The notes under the pieces: generated by a model
The model's input: only the letters and a program-made list of their open reading frames with translations
Database searches by the model: none
Told to the model about the DNA's origin: nothing
Part shown: piece by piece, positions 1 to 8,143 of the stretch
Numbering within the stretch: the stretch's first letter is position 1
Layout of the letters: every line of letters starts with the position of its first letter
Assembly: GCF_007655005.1 (NCBI RefSeq)
Contig: NZ_SZVW01000011.1
Span: 186,001 to 250,000, forward strand
DNA: 64,000 nt
Direction of reading: 5' to 3'
From: Streptomyces tibetensis
GTDB taxonomy: Bacteria; Actinomycetota; Actinomycetes; Streptomycetales; Streptomycetaceae
Translations under genes and position numbers: made by a program

Positions 1-776
1 CGCACCCAGGGCTCGATCCGGTCCGGGGTGCCGATCGCGTCCAGGGTGTCCAGCGCGCGGCTGGGCGCACCTCCGTGCAACGGACCCGACAGCGCGGCCA
101 CCGCCCCGGCCAGGCACGCCGCCACGTCCGCGCCCGTCGAGGCGATGACCCGGGCCGTGAAGGTGGACGCATTGAATCCGTGATCAATGGTTGAGATCAG
201 GTACTGCTCGATGGCCCGTGCGTGCGGCTCGGCCGGCACCGAACCGGTCAGCATGTAGAGGTAGTTCGCCGCGTAGGACAGGTCCTCGCGCGGATCCACC
301 GGTTCCAGCCCGTTGCCCAGCCGGTGCAGCGCCGTGAGCAGCGTGGGCACGGCCGCGGCCGCCTCGATCGTGTCCTGCCGGCGCCGGTCGGTGTCGATGT
401 CGTACACGGGGCGGAATCCCTTCGCCGCGCCCAGCAGCGACAGGGCCGTACGCATCCCGGCGAGCGGTCCGGAACGTCCGCCGGCCGCCGCGATGGCGGG
501 CAGTGCCGCTCGCACCTCGTCGGGCAGCCTCCGCAGCGCGGCGGTCTCGGCCGAGAAGGCCGCGCTCTGCCCGGCGTCCGGCAGTTCGCCGTGCACGAGC
601 AGATGCCAGACGTCCTCGAAGCCGCGGGTGCGCGCGAGGTCGACGGCCGAGTACTGCCGGTAGTGGTAGAAGCCCTCCAGACCGCGGACGTCACCGATCC
701 GGGTGTCGGTGACGACGACCCCGGCGAGCCCCCTGGGCGCTTCGAGAAGAGTGGCTGCTGACCTGTTGACGGACAT
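1..776 (-). CDS. citrate synthase family protein, C-terminus beyond window
   Basis: This gene starts at the ATG at 776 and runs off the left edge, leaving about 258 residues. The translation has the citrate synthase fold signatures: an N-terminal GVVVTDTRIG...GLEGFYHYR stretch and the first catalytic-histidine motif GPLHGGAP near residue 233. The family condenses acetyl-CoA (or propionyl-CoA) with oxaloacetate at the entry to the TCA or methylcitrate cycle. The second catalytic His and the Asp lie outside the window, so catalytic completeness cannot be judged. It is transcribed divergently from a second citrate synthase at 887, sharing a roughly 110 bp control region. Citrate versus methylcitrate specificity cannot be assigned from this sequence. 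Confidence 0.9.
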   Translation of the reverse strand, partial: MSVNRSAATLLEAPRGLAGVVVTDTRIGDVRGLEGFYHYRQYSAVDLARTRGFEDVWHLLVHGELPDAGQSAAFSAETAALRRLPDEVRAALPAIAAAGGRSGPLAGMRTALSLLGAAKGFRPVYDIDTDRRRQDTIEAAAAVPTLLTALHRLGNGLEPVDPREDLSYAANYLYMLTGSVPAEPHARAIEQYLISTIDHGFNASTFTARVIASTGADVAACLAGAVAALSGPLHGGAPSRALDTLDAIGTPDRIEPWV

Positions 777-792
777 GACTTCCTCCCTGAAC

Positions 793-847
793 TTGATTCG
801 ACTGTCTATGATTGATTTAAGTCGTGTCAATATTGATTGAATCAATA
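793..847. promoter_or_regulatory. divergent control region with perfect 8-1-8 palindrome and phased half-sites
   Basis: TATTGATTGAATCAATA at 831-847 is a perfect 8-1-8 inverted repeat. Its half-site TTGATT also occurs as direct copies at 793-798 and 812-817, giving starts 19 and 21 bp apart, about two helical turns. A TATGAT -10-like hexamer for rightward transcription is at 807-812. This AT-rich cluster lies between the divergent citrate synthase genes and is a plausible operator. The helix-turn-helix of the downstream protein is the obvious candidate ligand, which is an inference. Confidence 0.6.
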
Positions 848-886
848 GGTCAGTCAATGGTCCACCAGACGGATACGGTGACCCCC

Positions 887-2146
887 ATGCGCGATCAGGA
901 ACCCGCCCCCCTTGGCGCGGAACGACGGCTGAGCACCAAAGAGGCCGCCGAGCTGCTCGGCGTGAAGCCGGAAACCGTGTACGCGTACGTGAGTCGCGGC
1001 CAGCTCAGCAGCCGACGGGTGAGCGGCGGGCGCGGCAGCACCTTCGACGCACGAGAGGTCGAGGCCCTCGCCCGGCGCAACAGGCGGGAGAGCGCGGGCG
1101 GTTCCGGTTCCGGCGCCGAGCTGTCCGTACGCACCCGGATCACGCTCATCGAGAACGACCGCTACTTCTTCCGCGGTGTCGACGCGGTCGACCTGGCCAC
1201 ACGCCACACCTACGAGGAGGTCGCCGAGTGGCTGTGGACGGGCCGGATGCTCCCGGGCCGCACATTCACCGCACCCGCCGCCTCCGTCGCGGTCGCCCGC
1301 CGTGCGGTCGAAGCCCTGCCCGAGCACGCCGCTCCGACCGACCGCCTGCGGGTGGCTACCATCGCCGCCGCGACCACCGACCCGCTGCGGTTCGACCTGT
1401 CCGAGGAGGCCGTGCTCGGCACCGCGCGCACCCTCATCCCCACGCTCGTCGACGCGCTGCCTCCCGCGGGGCACCACCGCCGCGACGAGGGCCCCCTGGC
1501 GCACCGCCTGTGGAGCAGGCTGTCGGTGCGCAAGGACCCCGACGAGGCATCCCTGCGCGCCCTGGACGCCGCCCTCGCCCTCCTCGCCGACCACGACCTG
1601 GCCGCATCCACCCTCGCCGTGCGTGTCGCCGCGTCGGCCCGTGCACACCCCTACGCGGCGGTCTCCGCGGGGCTGGGGGTGATCGAGGGCCCGCTGCACG
1701 GCGCGGCAAGCGGGCTCGCCCACCGGCTGTTGTGGGACGTGCTCGAACAGGGCGACGCGGCGCCCGTGATCGCGGGCGAACTGCGCGCCGGACGCCGCCT
1801 TCCGGGGCTCGGACACCGGCTGTACCCCGGTGAGGACCCACGCGCGCGTGCCCTGTTCGCCCTCCTGGAACAGATCCCGAGTGCGGAGCCCGCTCTCCTC
1901 GCCGCCCGCGACATCGTGGAGACCACCGCCCGGCACGCCCCCCTGCACGCCAACGTGGACCTGGCCCTCGCGGTGCTCACCGCGTCCTGCGGCATGGACC
2001 CGACCGCGGGCGAGACGATCTTCGCCGTGGCCCGGACGGCGGGCTGGATCGCCCACGCCCTCGAGGAGTACGGCGAACGCCCGCTGCGGATGCGGCCGAG
2101 CGGTCTCTACACAGGCCCGAAGCCTCCACAGCCACTGCCTGAGTAA
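887..2146 (+). CDS. citrate synthase with N-terminal helix-turn-helix domain
   Basis: The product is about 420 residues. Residues roughly 13-70 form an excisionase/MerR-like helix-turn-helix (STKEAAELLGVKPETVYAYV then RGQLSS), followed by a full citrate synthase domain. Catalytic elements are intact: GPLHGAASG (first His), GLGHRLYPGEDPRA (second His) and NVDLALAVL (Asp), with the family signature FAVARTAGWIAH. ATG at 887 is preceded by GGTGA five bases upstream. In-frame starts also exist at 857 (ATG) and 824 (GTG), but 824 would put the palindrome inside the gene. The protein may be both an enzyme and a DNA-binding regulator of itself and its divergent paralogue; that dual role is inference. 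Confidence 0.88.
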   Translation: MRDQEPAPLGAERRLSTKEAAELLGVKPETVYAYVSRGQLSSRRVSGGRGSTFDAREVEALARRNRRESAGGSGSGAELSVRTRITLIENDRYFFRGVDAVDLATRHTYEEVAEWLWTGRMLPGRTFTAPAASVAVARRAVEALPEHAAPTDRLRVATIAAATTDPLRFDLSEEAVLGTARTLIPTLVDALPPAGHHRRDEGPLAHRLWSRLSVRKDPDEASLRALDAALALLADHDLAASTLAVRVAASARAHPYAAVSAGLGVIEGPLHGAASGLAHRLLWDVLEQGDAAPVIAGELRAGRRLPGLGHRLYPGEDPRARALFALLEQIPSAEPALLAARDIVETTARHAPLHANVDLALAVLTASCGMDPTAGETIFAVARTAGWIAHALEEYGERPLRMRPSGLYTGPKPPQPLPE

Positions 2147-2241
2147 GCGGATGCCGCCGATCGGTGGCTACGCAGACCCTAGACCTCCTCAGCCACTGCC
2201 GGAGTAAAGCGGGAGGGGGCCGAAAGTCGCGGCGACCCAAG

Positions 2242-2260
2242 TCAGGTTAGGCTCACCTCT
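2242..2260. promoter_or_regulatory. iron box (DmdR/IdeR-type operator) abutting a start codon
   Basis: TCAGGTTAGGCTCACCTCT matches the actinobacterial DmdR/IdeR consensus TTAGGTTAGGCTNACCTAA at all but three positions, all near the ends. It ends one base before the GTG at 2261. TAGGCT at 2248-2253 can serve as a -10, which would put the transcription start at or next to the start codon. Iron-bound repressor would therefore block the promoter directly. Confidence 0.75.
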
Positions 2261-3205
2261 GTGAGTACGTGCTCTAGCGTCTCCCGGGACTTCGACGAGC
2301 CCGTTTCGGGAACCGCGGCCACCGCGAGGACCTGGCTGTTGCTGGAACAGCCCGGTCCGTGGGGTGCCAAGGCGCTCACTTCGAGCCACCTGGACCCCGC
2401 CCTGGGCCGTGCCCTGGAGGCGGCCGCGAAGGACACGGGCGTACGGATCGCGCTCATCCGCCGCCCCGGGCGCCACGCGGACCGCCGCATGCCCGCCTCG
2501 CGCCGGGTGTACGCGGCGCACGTCGCCCCGGGGAACGTGTGGCTGCACAGCGCCTCGACCTCGGACCCCGGACAGCTGCTCGATCTCGACTTCGCGGGCC
2601 TCGGCCGGGGCGACCACCGCACGTTCGACGTACTGCTCGGCGGCCGGCCCCACGACGGCGACCCGCTTGCCCTCGTCTGCACCAACGGCAAGCGTGACCG
2701 CTGCTGCGCCCTCCTCGGCCGTCCTCTCGCGGCCGAGCTGGCGACGTCGGGGGTCGAGGGCGTTTGGGAGGTCACCCATCTGGGTGGTCACCGCTTCTCC
2801 CCCACCGTGCTCGTGCTGCCGTACGGATACGCGTACGGCCGGGCCGAGGCCCACTCCCTCAAGCAGGTCCTGCACAGCGCGCGGGAGGGGCGCATCGTCA
2901 TGGAGGGATGCCGCGGCAGCTCCGCCTGGGAACGGCCCGGTCAGGCCGCCGAGCTCGCCGTGCGCACCGGGACCGGGGAATACGCCGCGGAGGCCCTGAG
3001 CGTCGTCCGGACGGTCGGTGCGGCACCGCGCTGGGAGGTGACCGTCGCCCACACCAACGGACGCCGCTGGCAGGTCGACGTGGCCCAGGCCGCGGGCCTG
3101 CCGCCCCGTCCGGAGAGCTGCGGGGCGTCCGTCCTCGGCTCGCCCGCGCGGATGGACGTGGTGGCGGTGCGCGAGGTGCGGGTGGCGACGGCACTGGCCG
3201 GCTGA
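2261..3205 (+). CDS. sucrase/ferredoxin-like (Apd1-type) protein
   Basis: A 314-residue cytoplasmic protein of the sucrase/ferredoxin-like family. Around residues 140-190 it carries CTNGKRDRCCALLGRPLA followed by GVWEVTHLGGHRFSPT and LPYGYAYGR. These are the conserved Cys/His elements that, in the thioredoxin-like ferredoxin domain of this family, can hold a 2Fe-2S cluster. Related proteins are linked to iron handling and siderophore-associated redox chemistry. The iron box immediately upstream supports iron repression here. The substrate is not known. GTG at 2261 has no Shine-Dalgarno because the operator occupies that position, so the mRNA is probably leaderless. Confidence 0.85.
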   Translation: MSTCSSVSRDFDEPVSGTAATARTWLLLEQPGPWGAKALTSSHLDPALGRALEAAAKDTGVRIALIRRPGRHADRRMPASRRVYAAHVAPGNVWLHSASTSDPGQLLDLDFAGLGRGDHRTFDVLLGGRPHDGDPLALVCTNGKRDRCCALLGRPLAAELATSGVEGVWEVTHLGGHRFSPTVLVLPYGYAYGRAEAHSLKQVLHSAREGRIVMEGCRGSSAWERPGQAAELAVRTGTGEYAAEALSVVRTVGAAPRWEVTVAHTNGRRWQVDVAQAAGLPPRPESCGASVLGSPARMDVVAVREVRVATALAG

Positions 3206-3257
3206 CCAGCGGGCTCGCCGTCTGGCCGCATGCGGCCCGGCCGCATGGATGCCACCG

Positions 3258-3350
3258 TCAAGCATGGACGACGTCCATCAAGCATGGACGCCATCGTTTC
3301 GGACCGTGACGCTGCATCCGCATGCGATGACATGCGATGACATGCGATGG
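3258..3350. repeat. clustered direct and inverted repeats upstream of a two-component operon
   Basis: The 292 bp gap 3206-3497 holds two exact copies of TCAAGCATGGACG at 3258-3270 and 3278-3290, 20 bp apart. The palindrome ATGGAC-GAC-GTCCAT lies at 3264-3278. Three tandem 10-bp units of CATGCGATGA sit at 3321-3330, 3331-3340 and 3341-3350, the last ending in G. The spacing of 10 and 20 bp places the repeats on one helix face, as expected for a cooperative DNA-binding site. Confidence 0.6.
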
Positions 3351-3497
3351 CGTCCCCGAAGCGCACGCCGGAGTCCGGCGGCCAGTGCCGCACCAGGCGA
3401 CAAGCGGCTCGTCGACCGGGCCCGTCCTCACATTGATCTGGAGATCCACGCCACACGCGTCTAGGGCGGGTAGCCGTCCGCACGTACGGTCTTGGGT

Positions 3498-5171
3498 ATG
3501 AGCCCCACTCCCCCCGCACGCCGCCTGCGCCTCGGCCTGCCCCGGCGGGTGTTCTCGCAGGTGCTGCTGATGCAGGTCGTGATCGCTGCGGGGGTCGCGG
3601 TGCTCGCGACCGGACTGTTCCTCGCTCCCCTCAGCAATCAGCTGGACGACCAGGCGATGCGCCGTGCGCTCGCGATCGCGCAGACGACCGCGCAACTGCC
3701 CGACCTCGCGAAGGACCTGCGGGACACTCCCCCCGCGCCGAACGGCCCGGTGCAGCGGGAGGCGGAGCGGATCCGGAAGGCCACCAAGGCCGAGTACATC
3801 GTGGTGATGGACTGGCGGGGCGTGCGCTGGTCGCACACGGACCCGAAGCAGATCGGCGGCATCGTCTCCACCGACCCCGGCCAGGCCCTGGCCGGCAAGG
3901 AGGTCATGGAGATCGACAGCGGCACCCTGGGCCGCTCCGCCCGGGGCAAGGTGCCGCTGCGCGACAGCGACGGCCATGTCATCGGCGCGGTCTCGGTCGG
4001 CATCGCCTACGACAGCGTCCGGGCCCGTCTGATCCACGCGATCCCGGGGCTGCTGGCGTACGCCGGCGGCGCCCTGGCCGTGGGCGCACTGGCCGCGTAC
4101 GTCATCTCACGCCGGGTCCAGCGGCAGACCAGGGACCTGGCCTTCTCGGACATCGCGGCGCTCCTGTCCGAACGTGAGGCGATGCTGCACGGCATCCGGG
4201 AAGGCGTCGTGGCCCTGGACTGCACCGGCCGCATCCGCCTCGTGAACGACGAGGCACAGCGCCTGCTGGGCATCGGGGAGACCGTCGTGGGCCGCTCCCC
4301 CGACGAGGCGCTCGGCACGGGCCGTACGGCCGACGTGCTGGCCGGACGGGTCACCGGTACGGATCTGCTCACCGTGCGCGGCCAGCGGGTGCTGGTCGCC
4401 AACCGGATGCCCACGGACGACGGCGGCGCCGTGGCCACCCTGCGCGACCGCACCGAGCTGGAGCAGTTGGGCCGCGAACTGGACTCCACCCGAGGTCTGA
4501 TCGACGCCCTGCGCGCCCAGGACCATGAGCACGCCAACCGTATGCACACGCTTCTCGGGCTGCTCGAACTGGAGATGTACGACGACGCCGTCGAGTTCGT
4601 CGGAGAGGTGGTCGGTGACCACCGGGCCACAGCGGAACAGGTCACCGAGCGGATCGAGGATCCGTTGCTCGCCGCGCTGCTGGTCGGCAAGGCGACCGTC
4701 GCGGCCGAGCGGGGCGTCGCCCTGTGGGTGTCGGACCGGACCCGGCTCCCCGACCGACTGGTCGACCCGCAGGGGCTCGTCACGGTCGTGGGAAACCTGG
4801 TGGACAACGCCCTCGACGCCGTCGCCGGCACGCCGCACGCGCGCGTGGAGGTCGAACTGCGCGCCGAGGGGCGTACGGCGATCCTCCGGGTGCGTGACAC
4901 GGGGCCGGGCGTCCCGCCGGAGCACCGGGAGTTGATCTTCACCTCGGGATGGTCTACGAAGAAGCCGCCGGCTCACCGTGAGCGGGGCATCGGACTCTCC
5001 CTGGTGCGCAGGCTGGCCGAACGGCAGGGTGGCAGCGCGACCGTCGGCGAGGCACACGGCGGGGGCGCGGAGTTCACCGTCGTCCTGCCCGAGGCACTGG
5101 CCGAGCCGGGTCCCGAACCGGCCGTGCTGACCGTGCCGTCAGTTCCGCACACCGCCGAGAAGGAGTCGTGA
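3498..5171 (+). CDS. sensor histidine kinase, CitA/DcuS type
   Basis: A 557-residue membrane sensor kinase. A first transmembrane helix (about residues 16-40) leads into an extracytoplasmic PAS-like sensor of about 130 residues. A second helix follows at about 178-200, then a cytoplasmic PAS-like segment and a short dimerization region with DHEHANRMHTLLGLLE. The ATPase domain has the N box GNLVDNALDAV, G1 RDTGPGVP and G2 GIGLSLV. This layout is that of carboxylate sensors (CitA, DcuS). The neighbouring citrate synthases and acetate-type symporter fit a carboxylate signal, but the ligand is inferred. TTG at 3492 is in frame; ATG at 3498 is preferred. The stop overlaps the response regulator start. 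Confidence 0.88.
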   Translation: MSPTPPARRLRLGLPRRVFSQVLLMQVVIAAGVAVLATGLFLAPLSNQLDDQAMRRALAIAQTTAQLPDLAKDLRDTPPAPNGPVQREAERIRKATKAEYIVVMDWRGVRWSHTDPKQIGGIVSTDPGQALAGKEVMEIDSGTLGRSARGKVPLRDSDGHVIGAVSVGIAYDSVRARLIHAIPGLLAYAGGALAVGALAAYVISRRVQRQTRDLAFSDIAALLSEREAMLHGIREGVVALDCTGRIRLVNDEAQRLLGIGETVVGRSPDEALGTGRTADVLAGRVTGTDLLTVRGQRVLVANRMPTDDGGAVATLRDRTELEQLGRELDSTRGLIDALRAQDHEHANRMHTLLGLLELEMYDDAVEFVGEVVGDHRATAEQVTERIEDPLLAALLVGKATVAAERGVALWVSDRTRLPDRLVDPQGLVTVVGNLVDNALDAVAGTPHARVEVELRAEGRTAILRVRDTGPGVPPEHRELIFTSGWSTKKPPAHRERGIGLSLVRRLAERQGGSATVGEAHGGGAEFTVVLPEALAEPGPEPAVLTVPSVPHTAEKES

Positions 5172-5851
5172 TGATCGAGGTCCTGGTCGTGGACGACGAC
5201 GTGAGAGTCGCGAAGGTCAACTCCGCCTACGTCGAGAAGGTGCCGGGCTTCCACGTCGCCGGTGAGGCACACAGCGCGGCACAAGCTCTGCGTCAGCTGG
5301 AGACACTGCCCCGGCTTGACCTGGTGCTCCTGGACCATTACCTGCCGGACGCCACGGGAGTCGCCGTGGTCCAGGAGATGCGGCGGCGCGGCGACCAGAC
5401 CGACGTGATCATGGTGACGGCGGCCCGGGACGTCTCCACCGTGCAGGCGGCGATGCGGCACGGCGCGCTGCAGTACCTGGTCAAGCCGTTCGCCTTCGCC
5501 GGCCTGCGCGCCAAGCTGGAGGCCTACGCGGAACTGCGCCGCACCCTGGACGGCGGCGGGGAGGCGGAGCAGGCCGAGGTGGACCGTATCTTCGGAGCCC
5601 TGTCGGCACCGTCGGAGCCCGACCTGCCCAAAGGACACTCCCCCACCACCGCTGAGCTGGTCCGCCAGTCCCTGATGAACGCCAACGGGCCCCTGTCCGC
5701 CCAGGAGATCGCCGAGCGGACCGGGGTGAGCCGCCAGACCGCCCAGCGCTATCTGAAGCTCCTGGAGCGCACGGGACGGGCCAGGCTCACCCTGAAGTAC
5801 GGCGACGCGGGCCGCCCGGAACACCGTTATGTGTGGGCGACCCGGGGCTAG
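5171..5851 (+). CDS. response regulator, CitB/DcuR type
   Basis: This 226-residue partner of the preceding kinase is coupled to it by a TGATG overlap. The receiver domain covers residues 1-120, with acidic residues in VVDDDVRVAK, the phospho-acceptor Asp in LVLLDHYLPDATG, the Thr/Ser of MVTAA and the Lys of YLVKPF. The C-terminal part (about 150-220) is a winged helix with LSAQEIAERTGVSRQTAQRY, typical of CitB/DcuR regulators. GAAGGAG lies five bases before ATG 5171; a GTG at 5168 is possible but too close to that site. The repeats at 3258-3350 are candidate binding sites. Confidence 0.9.
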   Translation: MIEVLVVDDDVRVAKVNSAYVEKVPGFHVAGEAHSAAQALRQLETLPRLDLVLLDHYLPDATGVAVVQEMRRRGDQTDVIMVTAARDVSTVQAAMRHGALQYLVKPFAFAGLRAKLEAYAELRRTLDGGGEAEQAEVDRIFGALSAPSEPDLPKGHSPTTAELVRQSLMNANGPLSAQEIAERTGVSRQTAQRYLKLLERTGRARLTLKYGDAGRPEHRYVWATRG

Positions 5852-5892
5852 GACCGTCAGCCGTTCGGCCTTCCGAAGGTTCGGTGACGGTC
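5852..5892. terminator. bidirectional terminator between convergent genes
   Basis: GACCGTCA at 5852-5859 pairs with TGACGGTC at 5885-5892. The loop contains a second perfect hairpin, CCTTC-C-GAAGG, at 5869-5879. It lies between the convergent response regulator and symporter genes. Confidence 0.65.
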
Positions 5893-5925
5893 GCCGTCCT
5901 GGTCACGGCACCGCAGACACCACTC

Positions 5926-7518
5926 CTACGCCGCTCCCGCACCCGTCAGCGACCGCACCTCGGTCTCCGCGTGTTTCGCCTCGTCCGGGACCTCCGCCGA
6001 AGTGACCGTGCCCAGCCAGCCCGCGAGGAAGCCGAGGGGGATCGAGACCAGGCCCGGGTTCTGCAAGGGGAAGTACTGCAGGTCGATGCCCGGGAAGAGC
6101 GAGTCGGGGCTGCCGGAGACCACCGGGGACAGCACCACGAGCACCACAGCCGGGATCAGACCTCCGTAGACGGCCCAGACGGCGCCCCGTGTGGTGAAGC
6201 CCGGCCAGAACAGGGAGTAGAGCAGCACCGGCAGGTTCGCCGACGCTGCGACGGCGAAGGCCAGGCCCACGAGGAACGCCACGTTGAGATCCCGCGCCAG
6301 CAGACCGAGCCCGATCGCCACCGCGCCGACGCCGACAGCCGCGATACGGGCCACGACCACCTCGCTGCGCGGCGTACCGCCCCGACGCCGCAGGGACGCG
6401 TACAGGTCGTGGGCCACGGCTGCGGAGGACGCGAGCGTGATACCGGCGACCACGGCGAGGATCGTCGCGAAGGCGACCGCGGCGACGATCGCGAAGAGAA
6501 CCGTCCCTCCGGTGGATCCCGCACCACCGCCCAGATCCAGCGCCAGCAAGGGAACCGCCGTGTTCCCGGCCGCGTTCGACCCGCGCACCGCCTCCGGCCC
6601 GAGAATGGCGGCCGCGCCGAACCCGAGCACGATCGTCATCAGATAGAAGCCGCCGATGAGCCCGACGGCCCAGACGACCGAGCGGCGGGCAGCGCGTGCC
6701 GTGGGCACGGTGTAGAAGCGCGACAGGATGTGCGGCAGCCCCGCCGTACCCAGCACCAGAGCCAGCCCCAGACTGATGAAGTCGAAGCGGGCGGTCCAGT
6801 CCCCGCCGTACTTCAGCCCCGGTGCCAGAAACGCCGCTCCGTGCCCGCTGCGCTCGGCCGCCGTGATCAGCAGCCGGTCCACGTCGCCGTGGAAGCGCAC
6901 CAGGACGAGGACGGTCAGCACGACGGTGCCCCCGAGCAGCAGGACTGCCTTGACGATCTGGATCCAGGTGGTCGCCCGCATCCCTCCCAGCGACACGTAG
7001 ACGACCATGAGCGCGCCCACCCCGATGACGGTCCAGGACCGCGCCGCGTCGCTCGTACCGCCGAGCAGCAGCGCCACCAGGCTCCCCGCGCCGACCATCT
7101 GCGCCACCAGATACAGAACGGACACCGTCACCGAGGAGGTTCCCGCCGCGATCCTCACCGGCCGCTCCCTCATCCGTGACGCCACGACGTCGGCGAGCGT
7201 GAACCGGCCGCAGTTGCGGACCAGTTCGGCGACCAGGAACAGCACCACGAGCCACGCCACCAGGAACCCGACGACATACAGCAGCCCGTCGTAACCGAAC
7301 AGCGCGATGAGCCCCGTGACACCCAGGAAGGAGGCGGCCGACATGTAGTCCCCCGCGATGGCAAAACCATTCTCCATGGGTGAGAAGAGCCGCCCGCCGG
7401 CGTAGAACTCCTCCGCCGAGCCACGCCTGTTGCGGCTGACCCAGGTGGTGATCCCCAGCGTGACCGCGACGAACGCGCTGAAGAGCAGCAACGCCAGCGT
7501 CTGATGTTCCTGCGTCAC
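5926..7518 (-). CDS. sodium:solute symporter family protein (acetate/monocarboxylate type)
   Basis: A 530-residue polytopic membrane protein of the SSS family with about 13 predicted helices. N-terminal motifs include SRNRRGSAEEFYAGGRLFSP and NGFAIAGDYMSAASFLGVTG, the classic ActP-type signature. Further along are YVSLGGMRATTWIQIVKAV and, in the second half, ATILAVVAGITLASSAAVAHDLY. Members take up acetate, pyruvate or similar monocarboxylates with sodium or protons. The DUF485 gene overlaps its start by four bases (7515-7518), the standard actP-yjcH pairing. The substrate cannot be fixed from sequence. Confidence 0.92.
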   Translation of the reverse strand: MTQEHQTLALLLFSAFVAVTLGITTWVSRNRRGSAEEFYAGGRLFSPMENGFAIAGDYMSAASFLGVTGLIALFGYDGLLYVVGFLVAWLVVLFLVAELVRNCGRFTLADVVASRMRERPVRIAAGTSSVTVSVLYLVAQMVGAGSLVALLLGGTSDAARSWTVIGVGALMVVYVSLGGMRATTWIQIVKAVLLLGGTVVLTVLVLVRFHGDVDRLLITAAERSGHGAAFLAPGLKYGGDWTARFDFISLGLALVLGTAGLPHILSRFYTVPTARAARRSVVWAVGLIGGFYLMTIVLGFGAAAILGPEAVRGSNAAGNTAVPLLALDLGGGAGSTGGTVLFAIVAAVAFATILAVVAGITLASSAAVAHDLYASLRRRGGTPRSEVVVARIAAVGVGAVAIGLGLLARDLNVAFLVGLAFAVAASANLPVLLYSLFWPGFTTRGAVWAVYGGLIPAVVLVVLSPVVSGSPDSLFPGIDLQYFPLQNPGLVSIPLGFLAGWLGTVTSAEVPDEAKHAETEVRSLTGAGAA

Positions 7519-8075
7519 GACCTACCACCATTCACACCACGCGTCAGTTCCTGTGTGTCCCAGCGCAGTTCGAGCGCGGCCCTGTCTCTGCGCAGCCGCG
7601 CGTGCCGTGCGTACGCCCAGGTGAGCAGAAACGTGGACAGGAACTGCCCCAGCCCCGCCACCATCGCCACGTTCACCGCTCCCGCGACGGGCCGCGCCAT
7701 CAGCTCCGGCGCTGTCGTGGCAGCCACGACATAGCCCACGTACCAGGCGAAGAAGGCCACGAACGCCGGCACCACGAACCTCCGGTACCGCCGTCGCACC
7801 TCCTGAAAGGCGGCACTGCGCTGCACTTCCAGGTACACATCGGCCGCGGCGGCCCCCGTCACGCCCTCCCCCCGCGCAGGCGGAACCAGCGTGGGGACCT
7901 GCGCCCCGTCGCCGGCCGACTCGCCCCAGCCGGAGGCGAGGGCGTCGTACCAGGGATCGTCATACCTGAGCTGGCCGGCCTCCTCGGGCGGGACCGGATC
8001 ATGACCGTCGAAGGGCTCGGCCCAACTCTCCTGGCCCGCTCCGCCGCCGCGGGGACGGCCCTTGCTTTGCTGCAT
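7515..8075 (-). CDS. DUF485 domain membrane protein, symporter partner
   Basis: A 186-residue protein. Its first 90 residues or so are polar and probably disordered. The DUF485 domain then begins with VQRSAAFQEVRRRYRRFVVP and has two membrane helices (AFFAWYVGYVVAAT and VAMVAGLGQFLSTFLLTWAYA). DUF485 proteins accompany ActP-type symporters and are thought to aid their function. ATG at 8075 is preferred to the TTG at 8081. The long N-terminal extension compared with about 100-residue homologues is notable. Confidence 0.88.
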   Translation of the reverse strand: MQQSKGRPRGGGAGQESWAEPFDGHDPVPPEEAGQLRYDDPWYDALASGWGESAGDGAQVPTLVPPARGEGVTGAAAADVYLEVQRSAAFQEVRRRYRRFVVPAFVAFFAWYVGYVVAATTAPELMARPVAGAVNVAMVAGLGQFLSTFLLTWAYARHARLRRDRAALELRWDTQELTRGVNGGRS

Positions 8076-8143
8076 GCCCAAGGATGGACAGAACGGGAAG
8101 ATCCCCGACTCTTGTTCCCTTCGCTCTTCACCCCATCAGGTGA

